From Sunxiuqinia elliptica (GTDB lineage Bacteria; Bacteroidota; Bacteroidia; Bacteroidales; Prolixibacteraceae), in the NCBI RefSeq assembly GCF_900113005.1, contig NZ_FONW01000002.1, forward strand, positions 858,945 to 922,944: 64,000 bases of DNA, written 5' to 3'. Numbering within the stretch: position 1 is the first letter of the stretch; the number at the start of each line of letters is the position of its first letter. The notes beneath the pieces are model-generated. The model saw only the letters and a program-made list of their open reading frames with translations, made no database searches and was not told where the DNA came from. Shown here in pieces: positions 43,829-52,914 of this stretch. A program made the translations under genes and the position numbers.

Positions 43829-45397
43829 ATGCAACGCGAAAAAATGTTAGAACAACTGGAAAACCGGCAAGAAGCATGGGATCTGGTGATCATCGGAGGG
43901 GGAGCCACCGGCTTGGGAGCAGCAATCGAGGCGGTTAGCAGGGGATTGAAAACGCTACTGGTTGAACAGTATGACTATGCCAAAGGAACTTCAAGCAGAA
44001 GTACCAAGTTGGTGCACGGAGGCGTGCGGTATTTAGCTCAAGGGAATGTCACTCTTGTAAAAGAGGCTTTGCGGGAGCGGGGCCGTTTGAAGAAGAATGC
44101 GCCACATTTGGTCAAAGACCAATCCTTTATTATACCAAATTATTCGTGGTGGGGAGTGCCTTTTTACACCATCGGTCTGGTGCTCTATGATTTGTTGGCC
44201 GGGCGCTTAAGTCTTGGTAAGTCCAGGCCATTTTCAAAATCTAAAACCTTACAAAAGGTACCGACCTTGGTGGCTGACAACTTGTACGGTGGAGTTGTTT
44301 ATCACGATGGGCAGTTTGATGATTCCAGGTTGGCGATTAATATGGTACAGACTTTTGCAGATATGGGGGGAGTTGCCGTCAATTACATGAAAGTGGATGG
44401 ATTGCTAAAGCAGGATGGGCAGGTAAATGGAGTTAAAGTTGTTGATCAGGAAACGGGCAAAAACTATGAAATACATAGCCGGGCGGTACTGAATGCAACT
44501 GGTGTTTTTGTGGATGACATTTGTAAAATGGATGATCCTCAAGCGCGGGAACTGGTGCGTGTTAGCCAAGGGGTGCACTTGGTCTTGGATAAAAGCTTTA
44601 TTCCTGGCGACTATGCGATCATGATTCCGAAAACACGGGATGGACGTGTCCTTTTTGCTGTCCCCTGGCATGATAAAGTGGTCGTGGGAACAACCGACAT
44701 TCAAAAAGAAAAAGCGGAGCTGGAACCCCTGGCTTTGGATGAAGAGATCGATTTTATATTGGAAACGGCAGGACGTTTTCTGGTTAAACCACCAACACGA
44801 AAAGATGTGAAGAGTGTATTTGCTGGCCTACGTCCGCTGGCAGCTCCTCAGAAAGAGGGAAAAAATACCAAAGAGATTTCCCGGGGGCATATTATCAAGG
44901 TGGCCGACTCTGGTTTGGTAACGATTACCGGAGGAAAATGGACAACTTACCGTCAAATGGCTCAGGATGTTATCGATTTGGTTGGGGCAAAGTTTAATTT
45001 CAACCTGCAGGGATCAAAAACGGTGAACTACAAGTTGCATGGCTACAAGGAAAATGTTGATCTGAGCAATCCTTTCTACTACTATGGGGCTGATGAGGAA
45101 AGTATGTTGGCTTTGGCTAAAGAGAATAAAGCATTGGCCGAACCAATCAGTTCAAATTTAAGCATTATCAAGGCACAAGTTGTATGGGCAGTACGTCAAG
45201 AAATGGCGCGGACTGTTGAAGATTTTTTGGCGAGAAGAACCAGGGCTTTGCTACTTGACGCCCGGGAAAGTGTTGAAATTGCTCCGGTTGTTGCCGAACT
45301 GATGGCTCGTGAATTGCATAAAAATGGCGAGTGGACTCAACAGCAGCTGAAAGATTATGAAGAGCTCGCGAAAAACTATATTTTAGACTCAAACTAA
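43829..45397 (+). CDS. glpD: FAD-dependent glycerol-3-phosphate dehydrogenase
   Basis: This 522 aa protein has the N-terminal FAD-binding site (LVIIGGGATGLGAAIEAVSR, then GTSSRSTKLVHGGVRYLAQG). Further GlpD/GlpA family blocks are NATGVFVDDI, GVHLVLDKSFIPGDYA, VPWHDKVVVGTTD, SVFAGLRPLAAP and ITGGKWTTYRQMAQDV. The C-terminal helical domain includes VVWAVRQEMARTVEDFLARR. It oxidises sn-glycerol-3-phosphate to dihydroxyacetone phosphate and passes electrons to quinone as a peripheral membrane enzyme. It lies between two glycerol kinase-type genes, so phosphorylation and oxidation of glycerol are linked. The gap upstream (141 bp) contains a terminator and the inverted ATACAT/ATGTAT pair at 43740-43760. 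Confidence 0.95.
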   Translation: MQREKMLEQLENRQEAWDLVIIGGGATGLGAAIEAVSRGLKTLLVEQYDYAKGTSSRSTKLVHGGVRYLAQGNVTLVKEALRERGRLKKNAPHLVKDQSFIIPNYSWWGVPFYTIGLVLYDLLAGRLSLGKSRPFSKSKTLQKVPTLVADNLYGGVVYHDGQFDDSRLAINMVQTFADMGGVAVNYMKVDGLLKQDGQVNGVKVVDQETGKNYEIHSRAVLNATGVFVDDICKMDDPQARELVRVSQGVHLVLDKSFIPGDYAIMIPKTRDGRVLFAVPWHDKVVVGTTDIQKEKAELEPLALDEEIDFILETAGRFLVKPPTRKDVKSVFAGLRPLAAPQKEGKNTKEISRGHIIKVADSGLVTITGGKWTTYRQMAQDVIDLVGAKFNFNLQGSKTVNYKLHGYKENVDLSNPFYYYGADEESMLALAKENKALAEPISSNLSIIKAQVVWAVRQEMARTVEDFLARRTRALLLDARESVEIAPVVAELMARELHKNGEWTQQQLKDYEELAKNYILDSN

Positions 45398-45441
45398 CAC
45401 TTCATTAATAAACTTGATTTTTAACCTAACTAATTATACTG

Positions 45442-46938
45442 ATGTCAAATCGTTTTATCTTGTCCTTGGATCAGGGAACGACCAGTTCAAGGTCTATTCT
45501 TTTTAATCATATCGGGCAGATCATTGCTTCCAGCCAGAAAGAGTATACGCAACACTACCCAAAGCCCGGCTGGGTTGAACATGATCCGATTGAAATTTGG
45601 AATACGCAGTTTGAAACTGCCAAGGAGGTTTTGGCCCAGGTTGAGAATGATAACGCTACTATTGAAGCAATCGGTATTACCAACCAACGGGAAACTGTAG
45701 TTGTTTGGGACCGGGCTACCGGAAAGCCGATTTACAATGCCATTGTTTGGCAAGACCGGCGAACTTCAAAGTACTGCGATGAACTTAAAGCCGGAAAGTG
45801 GGCGGAAACTATTCAGTACAAAACAGGGCTGGTAATCGATTCTTATTTTTCGGGAACGAAACTGCGCTGGATTCTTAATCAGGTTGATGGGGCGATGGAG
45901 AAGGCTCAAAAAGGAGAATTGGCCTTTGGAACCGTTGATAGCTGGTTGATTTGGAATTTGACCGGCGGAAAATTGCACGTAACCGATGTAACGAATGCTA
46001 GCCGAACCATGTTGTACAATATTCGAACGCTTTCATGGGATGAGGAATTGCTCAATTTAATGGGCATACCCGCGAGCGTTTTGCCAAGTGTTAAGTCTTC
46101 TTCCGAAGTGTATGGCTATAGCAATGGAGAACTTGCTTCCAAGCCGATTCCAATTGCGGGAATTGCAGGCGATCAGCAGGCTGCCACCTTTGGGCAAATG
46201 TGTCTTGATGTAGGTAGTGTGAAAAATACCTACGGAACAGGCTGTTTCATGCTGTGCAATACGGGGCAAGAGGTCATCGAATCTAAAAACAATATGGTGA
46301 GCACGATTGCCTGGCAAATTAATGGTGAAACCACCTATGCGCTTGAGGGAAGTATTTTTACCGCCGGTTCAATTGTTCAGTGGTTGCGCGATGAACTGGG
46401 CATTATCCGGTCATCGGCAGAAGTGGAGGATCTTGCGCGAAAGGTTGAAGATAACGGAGAGGTGTATTTAGTGCCGGCCTTGACGGGGTTGGGAGCTCCG
46501 TATTGGGACCAGTATGCTCGTGGTGCTATTATTGGATTGACCCGCGGATCAAACGCCAGTCATATTGCACGGGCGGCGTTGGAGAGTATTGCTTTTCAAA
46601 CTTATGATGTGCTGAAAGCAATGGAGGCAGATATTGGTCACCCCATCAAAGAGTTGCGTGTGGATGGTGGTGCTGTAGTGAATAATTTGCTCATGCAGTT
46701 TCAGGCGGATGTGCTTGGCGTACCGGTTTATCGCCCTACCATTTTGGAAACAACCGCTCTGGGTGCTGCCTACCTGGCAGGTTTAGCTGTTGGTTTTTGG
46801 AAAGATGTGGATGAAATCAAAAAGCAATGGGCTGTTGATGAGTGTTTTCAGAAAGAACTGAATCCAGATCGGGTGGAGAAATTGCTGGCCGGATGGGAAA
46901 AAGCAATTTCCAGAGCCATGAAATGGGAAGAGGAATAA
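45442..46938 (+). CDS. glpK: Glycerol kinase
   Basis: This 498 aa FGGY kinase has all the expected motifs: the phosphate loop [41 protein letters not shown], the region around the catalytic Asp ([14 protein letters not shown]), [31 protein letters not shown] and [16 protein letters not shown]. It converts glycerol and ATP to sn-glycerol-3-phosphate in the cytoplasm. It is 44 bp downstream of glpD and 27 bp upstream of glpF, so uptake, phosphorylation and oxidation appear to be one operon. Unlike the paralog at 42179, it keeps every nucleotide-binding motif and is the probable functional kinase. Confidence 0.96.
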   Translation: MSNRFILSLDQGTTSSRSILFNHIGQIIASSQKEYTQHYPKPGWVEHDPIEIWNTQFETAKEVLAQVENDNATIEAIGITNQRETVVVWDRATGKPIYNAIVWQDRRTSKYCDELKAGKWAETIQYKTGLVIDSYFSGTKLRWILNQVDGAMEKAQKGELAFGTVDSWLIWNLTGGKLHVTDVTNASRTMLYNIRTLSWDEELLNLMGIPASVLPSVKSSSEVYGYSNGELASKPIPIAGIAGDQQAATFGQMCLDVGSVKNTYGTGCFMLCNTGQEVIESKNNMVSTIAWQINGETTYALEGSIFTAGSIVQWLRDELGIIRSSAEVEDLARKVEDNGEVYLVPALTGLGAPYWDQYARGAIIGLTRGSNASHIARAALESIAFQTYDVLKAMEADIGHPIKELRVDGGAVVNNLLMQFQADVLGVPVYRPTILETTALGAAYLAGLAVGFWKDVDEIKKQWAVDECFQKELNPDRVEKLLAGWEKAISRAMKWEEE

Positions 46939-46965
46939 TACGAAACACATTCAAAATCAAACAAC

Positions 46966-47703
46966 ATGAACGAATTATTTGCTGAATTCATCGGAACAAT
47001 GATATTGATTCTTCTCGGAAATGGGGTGGTTGCGAATGTCGTGCTGAACCATACCAAAGGAAGTAATGGTGGCTGGATTGTCATCACACTGGGGTGGGGA
47101 CTGGCTGTTTTTGCAGGTGTGATTATTGCCGGGCCATATTCCGGAGCTCATATCAACCCCGCGGTCACACTAGGTTTGGCCATTGCCGGCAAATTTGCAT
47201 GGATGAAAGTCGCCAGTTTTATTCTGGCCCAATTAGCCGGTGCTGCAACGGGTGCTTTACTCGTGTGGCTATTTTATCGCCATCACTACAATGCTACAAC
47301 AGATCAAGGCGCTATTCTGGCCACTTTTGCCACATCGCCTGCTATTCGGAAATTGCCCAATAATTTTTTCAGCGAAGTGGTCGGAACCTTTGTTTTGGTG
47401 TTTGTCATTTTATACATCGAAGGACCAAGCATTTTATCCAACGGGTTGCCTGAGATGAAAATTGGCTTGGGGAGCGTTGGAGCACTGCCGGTTGCCCTGT
47501 TGGTTACCGCCATCGGTTTGTCGTTAGGAGGAACAACGGGCTATGCGATCAATCCTGCTCGTGACCTTGGGCCTCGCCTGATGCATGCGATTTTACCCAT
47601 AAAGGAAAAGGGGACAAGCGACTGGAACTATGCATTTGTTCCGGTAGCTGCGCCTATTGTTGGTGGAGCAATTGCTGCAGTCCTTTTTATGACTTGCTGC
47701 TGA
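46966..47703 (+). CDS. glpF: Aquaglyceroporin / glycerol uptake facilitator
   Basis: This 245 aa membrane protein of the MIP family has six predicted helices and the two half-helix signatures, NPA at residues 64-66 (AHINPAVTLG) and NPARD at 196-200 (INPARDLGPRLMH). The Asp after NPAR is typical of glycerol facilitators rather than water-only aquaporins. It lets glycerol diffuse across the inner membrane, where GlpK traps it. The start ATG at 46966 is 27 bp after glpK. A 146 bp gap follows before glpT. Confidence 0.94.
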   Translation: MNELFAEFIGTMILILLGNGVVANVVLNHTKGSNGGWIVITLGWGLAVFAGVIIAGPYSGAHINPAVTLGLAIAGKFAWMKVASFILAQLAGAATGALLVWLFYRHHYNATTDQGAILATFATSPAIRKLPNNFFSEVVGTFVLVFVILYIEGPSILSNGLPEMKIGLGSVGALPVALLVTAIGLSLGGTTGYAINPARDLGPRLMHAILPIKEKGTSDWNYAFVPVAAPIVGGAIAAVLFMTCC

Positions 47704-47849
47704 TTCTCTGATCAATTAGAACAACAAGGAGAAGTACCCCTAGGGAGTGCTATGGGAAAGTATTGCCTTTGTTTGAGTATGACAGACAGGAACTTTCGAA
47801 AAAAACTTTTCAAAAATCTTATTACAAAACCACATAAACTAAAGATTGA

Positions 47850-49241
47850 ATGTTTACGCTAAAAAACATATTAAAGCCTCCGGCCCATAAAGAGCTATTG
47901 CCTGAAGCGAAGATTGATCCAACCTACAAAAGACTACGTTTTCAGGTTTTTATGGGCATTTTTATCGGTTATGCCGGCTATTATTTAGTTCGAAAGAATT
48001 TTTCACTGGTAATGCCCGATCTGATTGACCAAGGGTATACCAAAGGGCAGTTAGGGATTGTCGCTTCAGCTGTTTCAATTGCCTATGGCTTAAGCAAGTT
48101 TCTCATGGGAGGAGTCTCTGACCGAAGCGATGCCCGGCTATTCCTTAGTTTAGGTTTGCTCTTTTCTGCATTAACAATTCTGGGAATGGGAACCCTGCCT
48201 CTTCTAACCTCCTCTGTAACCATCATGTTCATTGTTATTTTTATTAATGGATGGTTTCAGGGAATGGGCTGGCCGGCTTGTGGACGTACAATGGTACACT
48301 GGTTTTCAACCAACGAACGAGGAACAAAAATGTCCATCTGGAATGTGGCACACAACGTAGGTGGTGGCCTTATTGGTCCTCTTGCCGTATTAGGTGTCGC
48401 CATTTTTGGTGATTGGAACAGTAAACTTTATTTCCCGGCAATGATTGCCATTGTTATTGCGTTTATAGCCTACCTGCTCATCAGAGATACGCCACAATCA
48501 TGTGGATTGCCTAACATCGAGGCTTTTCGTGACGATTATCCAAAAGATTACAACAGAAGTTTCGAAAAAGAATTTTCTGCTAAAGAAATATTCTTCAAGT
48601 ATGTACTTAAAAATAAGTTTCTGTGGCTGATAGCCATCGCCAATTCCATGATTTACCTGGTACGTTACGGCGTACTCGATTGGGCTCCCACCTATCTTGA
48701 CGAGGCCAAAGGTTTTTCCATCTCCGAGTCGGGCTGGGCGTACTTCGCTTACGAGTATGCCGGAATTCCGGGAACATTATTGTGTGGGTGGATTTCGGAT
48801 AAAGTGTTTAAAGGAAGGCGAGCTCCTGCGATTGTCATCTACATGCTTTTGGTAATGGTCGCAATCTATATGTATTGGAAAAATCCATCCGGGCATATTG
48901 TAGTTGACAATATTGCACTGATAGCTATTGGATTTTTGATATACGGTCCGGTGATGTTGATTGGTGTCCAAGCTTTGGATTTAGTGCCGAAAAAAGCGGC
49001 GGGAACAGCTGCCGGACTTACCGGACTTTTTGGATACTTGGGCGGAGCATTGTTTGCCAACATTGCAATCGGTTTTATTGTGGATTATTGGGGTTGGGAT
49101 GCTGCTTTCATATTAATGCTTTCAGCCTGTGTCATCTCAATTATATTCACTGCTTTTACCTGGAATAGAGAGAAACAACACTTAAGTGAGCACAGAGCAT
49201 TTAACCAAAATGGAGCTCAGTCTGGAAATCACACAAACTAA
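47850..49241 (+). CDS. glpT: MFS transporter, glycerol-3-phosphate transporter
   Basis: This 463 aa protein has about 12 transmembrane segments of the organophosphate:phosphate antiporter family. Marks are YAGYYLVRKNFSLVMPDLID, GLSKFLMGGVSDRSDARLFL, GWFQGMGWPACGRTMVHWFS, WNVAHNVGGGLIGPLAVLG and YGVLDWAPTYLDEAKGFS. GlpT exchanges external glycerol-3-phosphate for phosphate. The flanking glpF and periplasmic GDPD genes support G3P over hexose phosphate (UhpT) as substrate. The upstream gap of 146 bp may contain a second promoter, though I saw no convincing consensus. Confidence 0.92.
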   Translation: MFTLKNILKPPAHKELLPEAKIDPTYKRLRFQVFMGIFIGYAGYYLVRKNFSLVMPDLIDQGYTKGQLGIVASAVSIAYGLSKFLMGGVSDRSDARLFLSLGLLFSALTILGMGTLPLLTSSVTIMFIVIFINGWFQGMGWPACGRTMVHWFSTNERGTKMSIWNVAHNVGGGLIGPLAVLGVAIFGDWNSKLYFPAMIAIVIAFIAYLLIRDTPQSCGLPNIEAFRDDYPKDYNRSFEKEFSAKEIFFKYVLKNKFLWLIAIANSMIYLVRYGVLDWAPTYLDEAKGFSISESGWAYFAYEYAGIPGTLLCGWISDKVFKGRRAPAIVIYMLLVMVAIYMYWKNPSGHIVVDNIALIAIGFLIYGPVMLIGVQALDLVPKKAAGTAAGLTGLFGYLGGALFANIAIGFIVDYWGWDAAFILMLSACVISIIFTAFTWNREKQHLSEHRAFNQNGAQSGNHTN

Positions 49242-49264
49242 AAACGAATACCGATAACCTAAAA

Positions 49265-50194
49265 ATGAAAAAGTTCTTAACAATAGTGACTGTTATCGTC
49301 TTCTGCGGCTTGCAAAGCGTTCTGGCACAAACTTACCGTCCCGTAAGCGGATGGAACAAGGAGATAAATAACAAAATTGAAAGCTTTTTGAATTCTACGC
49401 TTACGATGAAAGAGCGCAAAGTGGCTGTTTTCGATTGCGACGGAACAACTTTTGGGCAGGTTCCTCATTATCTGGCAGACGAAGCGCTCTACCGCTATGT
49501 CGATCAGGTATTAAAAAAGCGAAGCGATAAAGAGGGCAAGGAAAAGCTTCAGATAATCAATCGCATGGTAGAAAGCGGTGACAATGTTGGCAAAACTTAT
49601 GTCGAAGACCGGATTCACTTTTTGGCAGGCCTTTCCCCCAATGAAATTGAGATGATAGGCTACAACTGTTATCGAGAAGCATATGAAGGCAAGTTTTTCC
49701 CGGAAATGAAACAGTTTATTGCCAATTTAAAAGAATACAATTTTGAAGTTTGGGTACTTACCGCTTCTCCCGAAATCCTCTATCAGAAATTTGTGTCGGA
49801 ACAATTGGGTATTCCTAAAGTAAATATACTGGGCGCAAAATGTGTTATAAAAGAAGGGAAAACCACCAATGAGATCATCCTCCCCATTCCACAGGATGAT
49901 GGCAAAGCACATACCATCGAAACCTATATTAAGACCAAACCACTAATTGTTGGAGGTAATAGCCGTGGGGACATGGACATGCTCAACGAATCAGCCGGAC
50001 TGAAAATCGTTGTTAATCCCGATGACAAAACTGTTCGTGGCTCAGAAGATGGCCCAATGAATGGATATACGGTAAAGTCCTACTGGGAAAAAGAAGGGGC
50101 AGTCATTGTAAAATGCGATGACGTTGTCGATCCCTCGATTGATTTTTCAACCACAAAATGGAAAATCAGACAGAACCGACCCAATCCCAAATAA
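49265..50194 (+). CDS. Secreted HAD-superfamily phosphatase (PSPase-like)
   Basis: This 309 aa product has a signal peptide ending near QSVLAQ and lacks a lipobox, so it works in the periplasm or outside the cell. HAD motifs are complete: motif I VFDCDGT (nucleophile Asp57, Asp59), motif II VLTASPE (Thr167/Ser169), a Lys in GKAHTI (Lys214), and motif IV GGNSRGDMDML (Asp236, Asp238). A helical cap lies between I and II. Such proteins hydrolyse small phosphate esters. The gene lies 23 bp after glpT and 37 bp before the GDPD gene, so a phosphoester linked to lipid headgroup breakdown (for example phosphocholine or G3P) is a plausible substrate; this is inference. Confidence 0.85.
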   Translation: MKKFLTIVTVIVFCGLQSVLAQTYRPVSGWNKEINNKIESFLNSTLTMKERKVAVFDCDGTTFGQVPHYLADEALYRYVDQVLKKRSDKEGKEKLQIINRMVESGDNVGKTYVEDRIHFLAGLSPNEIEMIGYNCYREAYEGKFFPEMKQFIANLKEYNFEVWVLTASPEILYQKFVSEQLGIPKVNILGAKCVIKEGKTTNEIILPIPQDDGKAHTIETYIKTKPLIVGGNSRGDMDMLNESAGLKIVVNPDDKTVRGSEDGPMNGYTVKSYWEKEGAVIVKCDDVVDPSIDFSTTKWKIRQNRPNPK

Positions 50195-50231
50195 ATTAAA
50201 GTGACTATAAAAACAAACAAATTTAAATCGA

Positions 50232-50999
50232 ATGAAAACAACATTTCTCTTATTTTTCTTAATTGCAACAAGCTTCCCCTTGTTGGCACAAGTGGAGTTT
50301 GTCGCTCACCGAGGAGCTTCTTATCTGGCTCCAGAGAACACGATTGCAGCAGCCAAACTCGGATGGGAACTGGGTGCTGAAGGCGTTGAAATCGACGTTT
50401 ACCTGACTCCCAATCAACGGGTGGTAGCCATCCACGACAAAACTACGAAAAGAACAACCGGAGTAGACCTGGTCGTTTCGGAAACAAAATCAAAAAAACT
50501 TAGAAAGCTGGATGCCGGTACCTGGAAAGATGAAAAATTTGCTGGAGAAAAGATCCCCTTTGTAGAAGAAGTCCTGAAGATTATTCCCGAAGGCAGATAC
50601 TTAGTTATCGAAATTAAAACCGGTCCTGAAATCATGCCGGCCTTAGAAAAAGCCATCAAAAAATCGGGCAAGGTAAAGCAGGTTAAATTTATTGCTTTTA
50701 ACTGGAAAACCATCCTCTCTTCGAAAAAGCTTTTCCCGGATAACGACTGTTACTGGCTCACATCATCGGCCAAAGCTTTAGACAGTAAAATTAAAGAATG
50801 TGCCTCTGCAGGTCTTGAAGGAATAGATGTAAATGCAAAGCTGGTTACTGCGGATATAATGAACAAAGCAAAGGAACTCGGACTGGATGTGTGGTGCTGG
50901 ACGGTAGACAACCCGGAAGAAGCAAAACGAGTTGCCGACTTGGGAGTAAGCGCTATTACAACCAATCGTCCGGGATGGCTGCGCGAACAATTACAGTAA
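50232..50999 (+). CDS. glpQ: Periplasmic glycerophosphodiester phosphodiesterase
   Basis: This 255 aa protein has a signal peptide ending near SFPLLAQ. The GDPD barrel carries VAHRGAS (catalytic His26), APENT, GVEIDVYLTP (metal ligands Glu53, Asp55), VVAIHDK (His68), YLVIEIKTG, VWCWTVDNPEEAKR and AITTNRPGWL at the C-terminus. It cleaves glycerophosphodiesters from phospholipid breakdown to sn-glycerol-3-phosphate plus alcohol. GlpT, encoded upstream, would import the G3P and GlpD would oxidise it, so this gene closes a salvage pathway. At 255 aa it is shorter than E. coli GlpQ and closer in size to UgpQ, but its signal peptide argues for export. Confidence 0.93.
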   Translation: MKTTFLLFFLIATSFPLLAQVEFVAHRGASYLAPENTIAAAKLGWELGAEGVEIDVYLTPNQRVVAIHDKTTKRTTGVDLVVSETKSKKLRKLDAGTWKDEKFAGEKIPFVEEVLKIIPEGRYLVIEIKTGPEIMPALEKAIKKSGKVKQVKFIAFNWKTILSSKKLFPDNDCYWLTSSAKALDSKIKECASAGLEGIDVNAKLVTADIMNKAKELGLDVWCWTVDNPEEAKRVADLGVSAITTNRPGWLREQLQ

Positions 51000-51029
51000 C
51001 TTTTTGACATCAGCTATTTAACTCTTGAT

Positions 51030-51049
51030 TCGCATTATGCATAATGCGA
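51030..51049. promoter_or_regulatory. Perfect 20 bp palindrome after glpQ
   Basis: TCGCATTATGCATAATGCGA is fully self-complementary with no loop, more like a dimeric protein-binding site than an RNA hairpin. It lies 31 bp past the glpQ stop and about 260 bp before the sulfatase start. No factor can be named. Confidence 0.4.
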
Positions 51050-51141
51050 GGTCTGTTTGAACTAATCTAAATCCAACAAGGAAAAGAAGTCGTGTTGACG
51101 GCTTCTTGTTCCTTCCTTTAAGTTTCAAACCAGTAATTTGC

Positions 51142-51181
51142 AAAGTCATTCTGTCTTTTTTAGGCAGAATGACTTTCGTTT
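51142..51181 (+). terminator. Intrinsic terminator of the glp operon
   Basis: AAAGTCATTCTG (51142-51153) and CAGAATGACTTT (51165-51176) form a perfect 12 bp stem with an 11 nt loop, followed by CGTTTTTA. This is the last of three stem-loops after glpQ. Confidence 0.85.
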
Positions 51182-51307
51182 TTATAAGGAGGTGAGTAAA
51201 TAAACAACAGATGGGAGTACAATCGATTGCACTATTGCTGTAAATTCTCTAATTTTACACCATTGAATAAAGAATGAATTAGCAACTCTTAGTTTGAAGA
51301 TGAACTT

Positions 51308-52759
51308 ATGAAGAATCGATTTATAACTTTTCTGGCTTTGGCTTCTTTGTTTTCGTCTTGTGTAAAAATGCAAACGGAAGATGAGCGTAAAGCTTCACCA
51401 AACCTGTTATTTATTTTTGCAGACCAGTATCGTCGAGCCTCTTTAGGTTTTTTGAATGAAGATCCGGTCAACACTCCCAACTTGGATAGTTTGGCCTCAA
51501 AAGGAGTGTTTTTTAGCAAGGCGGTAGCTAATCATCCCTTGTGTAGTCCATACCGTGGCATGTTACTTACCGGGAAGTATCCGCTTTCAAATGGCGTTAT
51601 TTCGAACTGTAATTCTGCAAGAACGGAGTATGGGAATTACCTGAAAAAAGAGGAAATCTGTTTCTCGGATGTGTTGGTCGAAAATGGTTACAGTGCCGGG
51701 TATGTGGGGAAGTGGCATTTGGATGGGCCAACTCCTACTGCCAAGGGAGAACCGGTTGTTTGGGATACTTGGTGTCCGCCAGACCATCGGCATGGCTTTA
51801 GCTTTTGGTATGCTTATGGAACCCATGGGCGGCACAATCAACCGTATTATTGGGCAACCAATTCGCCTGAGGACGAGCCAGTGGTGGTTGATCAGTGGTC
51901 GCCGGAACATGAGGCGGATATTTTGATTAATTACCTGAGGAATAGCCAGCAAGAGCGCGATTCGGATAAGCCTTTTGCTATGTTTTGGTCCATTAATCCG
52001 CCACATACGCCTTTCGACGAGGTGCCAGAGCATTACAAAAAAGCCTATGGCAACCGGAATTATCGTGAAGTGTTGAATCGGGAGAATGTCGAATTTACAT
52101 CAAATCGCGATGTCAAAGGAGGTGATCGTGGGGTTGAGCAAAAAATTCATTTAGCTCCGGACTATTTTGCCATGGTTGAAGGTGTTGATGACCAAATTGG
52201 ACGGGTGATTGCAGAGTTAAAACGCCTGGACTTATACGAGAATACCATCATTGTTTTTTCAGCTGATCACGGCGAAATGATGGGTAGTCATGGCTTAATG
52301 CACAAAAATGTATGGTTTAAAGAAGCCTACGAAATTCCGCTCATTGTTCATTACCCCAAAGCGCTGAAAGCAAAAACAGATGATTTGTTGATCAGCGTTC
52401 CGGATTACATGCCAACCATGCTGGGACTGCTGGGCTTAGGTGAGTCAATTCCTCAGGAAGTAGAAGGCAAAGATTATTCTGGGGTATTTACTGACGAAAA
52501 GATTGTTCGACCCGATAAGCAGCTTTACTTTGGCGCCAATCCGGACAATCCGGGCGGTGGTAAAAGAGGGTTCCGAAATAAAGAATACACATTTGCAGTA
52601 TCAAAAGGAAAAGATGGTGAGAAGTATTATTACTTGTATCACGACAAAGAAGATCCGTACCAGTTGACGAATATCTGGGGACAGAATTCGGAGCTGGATC
52701 AACAAATGGAGCAGGAACTGGAAGCCTTGCTAAAAGACATGAATGATCCTTGGCTGTAA
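51308..52759 (+). CDS. Sulfatase lipoprotein (formylglycine-dependent, Cys type)
   Basis: This 483 aa product has a lipobox-like FSSC at residue 18. It shows the alkaline-phosphatase-like sulfatase fold: metal ligands in LLFIFADQYRR, the activation motif CSPYRGMLLTGKYP with Cys79 as the formylglycine precursor, YVGKWHLDGPTP, and the second metal site VFSADHGEMMGSHGLMHK. Maturation requires a sulfatase-modifying enzyme not encoded in this window. It should remove sulfate from a glycan or sulfated sugar. The gene stands alone between the glp terminator and a downstream terminator. The PUL4 glycosidases nearby make cooperation possible but not shown. Confidence 0.92.
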   Translation: MKNRFITFLALASLFSSCVKMQTEDERKASPNLLFIFADQYRRASLGFLNEDPVNTPNLDSLASKGVFFSKAVANHPLCSPYRGMLLTGKYPLSNGVISNCNSARTEYGNYLKKEEICFSDVLVENGYSAGYVGKWHLDGPTPTAKGEPVVWDTWCPPDHRHGFSFWYAYGTHGRHNQPYYWATNSPEDEPVVVDQWSPEHEADILINYLRNSQQERDSDKPFAMFWSINPPHTPFDEVPEHYKKAYGNRNYREVLNRENVEFTSNRDVKGGDRGVEQKIHLAPDYFAMVEGVDDQIGRVIAELKRLDLYENTIIVFSADHGEMMGSHGLMHKNVWFKEAYEIPLIVHYPKALKAKTDDLLISVPDYMPTMLGLLGLGESIPQEVEGKDYSGVFTDEKIVRPDKQLYFGANPDNPGGGKRGFRNKEYTFAVSKGKDGEKYYYLYHDKEDPYQLTNIWGQNSELDQQMEQELEALLKDMNDPWL

Positions 52760-52787
52760 GGTTCAAGGAGGATAACGATAAAATGAA

Positions 52788-52824
52788 AACAGGCAGTCAA
52801 TTCAAATTGAGTTGGCTGCCTGTT
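52788..52824. terminator. Terminator between sulfatase and the small secreted protein gene
   Basis: AACAGGCAGTCAA (52788-52800) and TTGGCTGCCTGTT (52812-52824) form a 13 bp stem with one imperfect pair, which is a T-G wobble on the plus strand. A GTTTGTTT tail follows. It serves the plus-strand sulfatase mRNA and possibly the convergent gene. Confidence 0.75.
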
Positions 52825-52914
52825 GGTTTGTTTAGAAGTTGGTTGGTTCAACAAATAGTAATTGCTTGTAAGTTATTTGCGAATTGTTTTCAGGGCTGAA
52901 AGGCAAGGCAGTTG

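Larger units (their letters stand above)
51000..51307. other. 308 bp gap with three stem-loops, no gene
   Basis: The stretch after glpQ has a perfect 20 bp palindrome (51030-51049), a bulged hairpin (51078-51089 with 51102-51114), and a strong terminator (51142-51181). No coding frame was found. A sulfatase promoter is expected near the end; TTAGTTTG, close to 51288, is one base off the -7 consensus. Confidence 0.6.
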
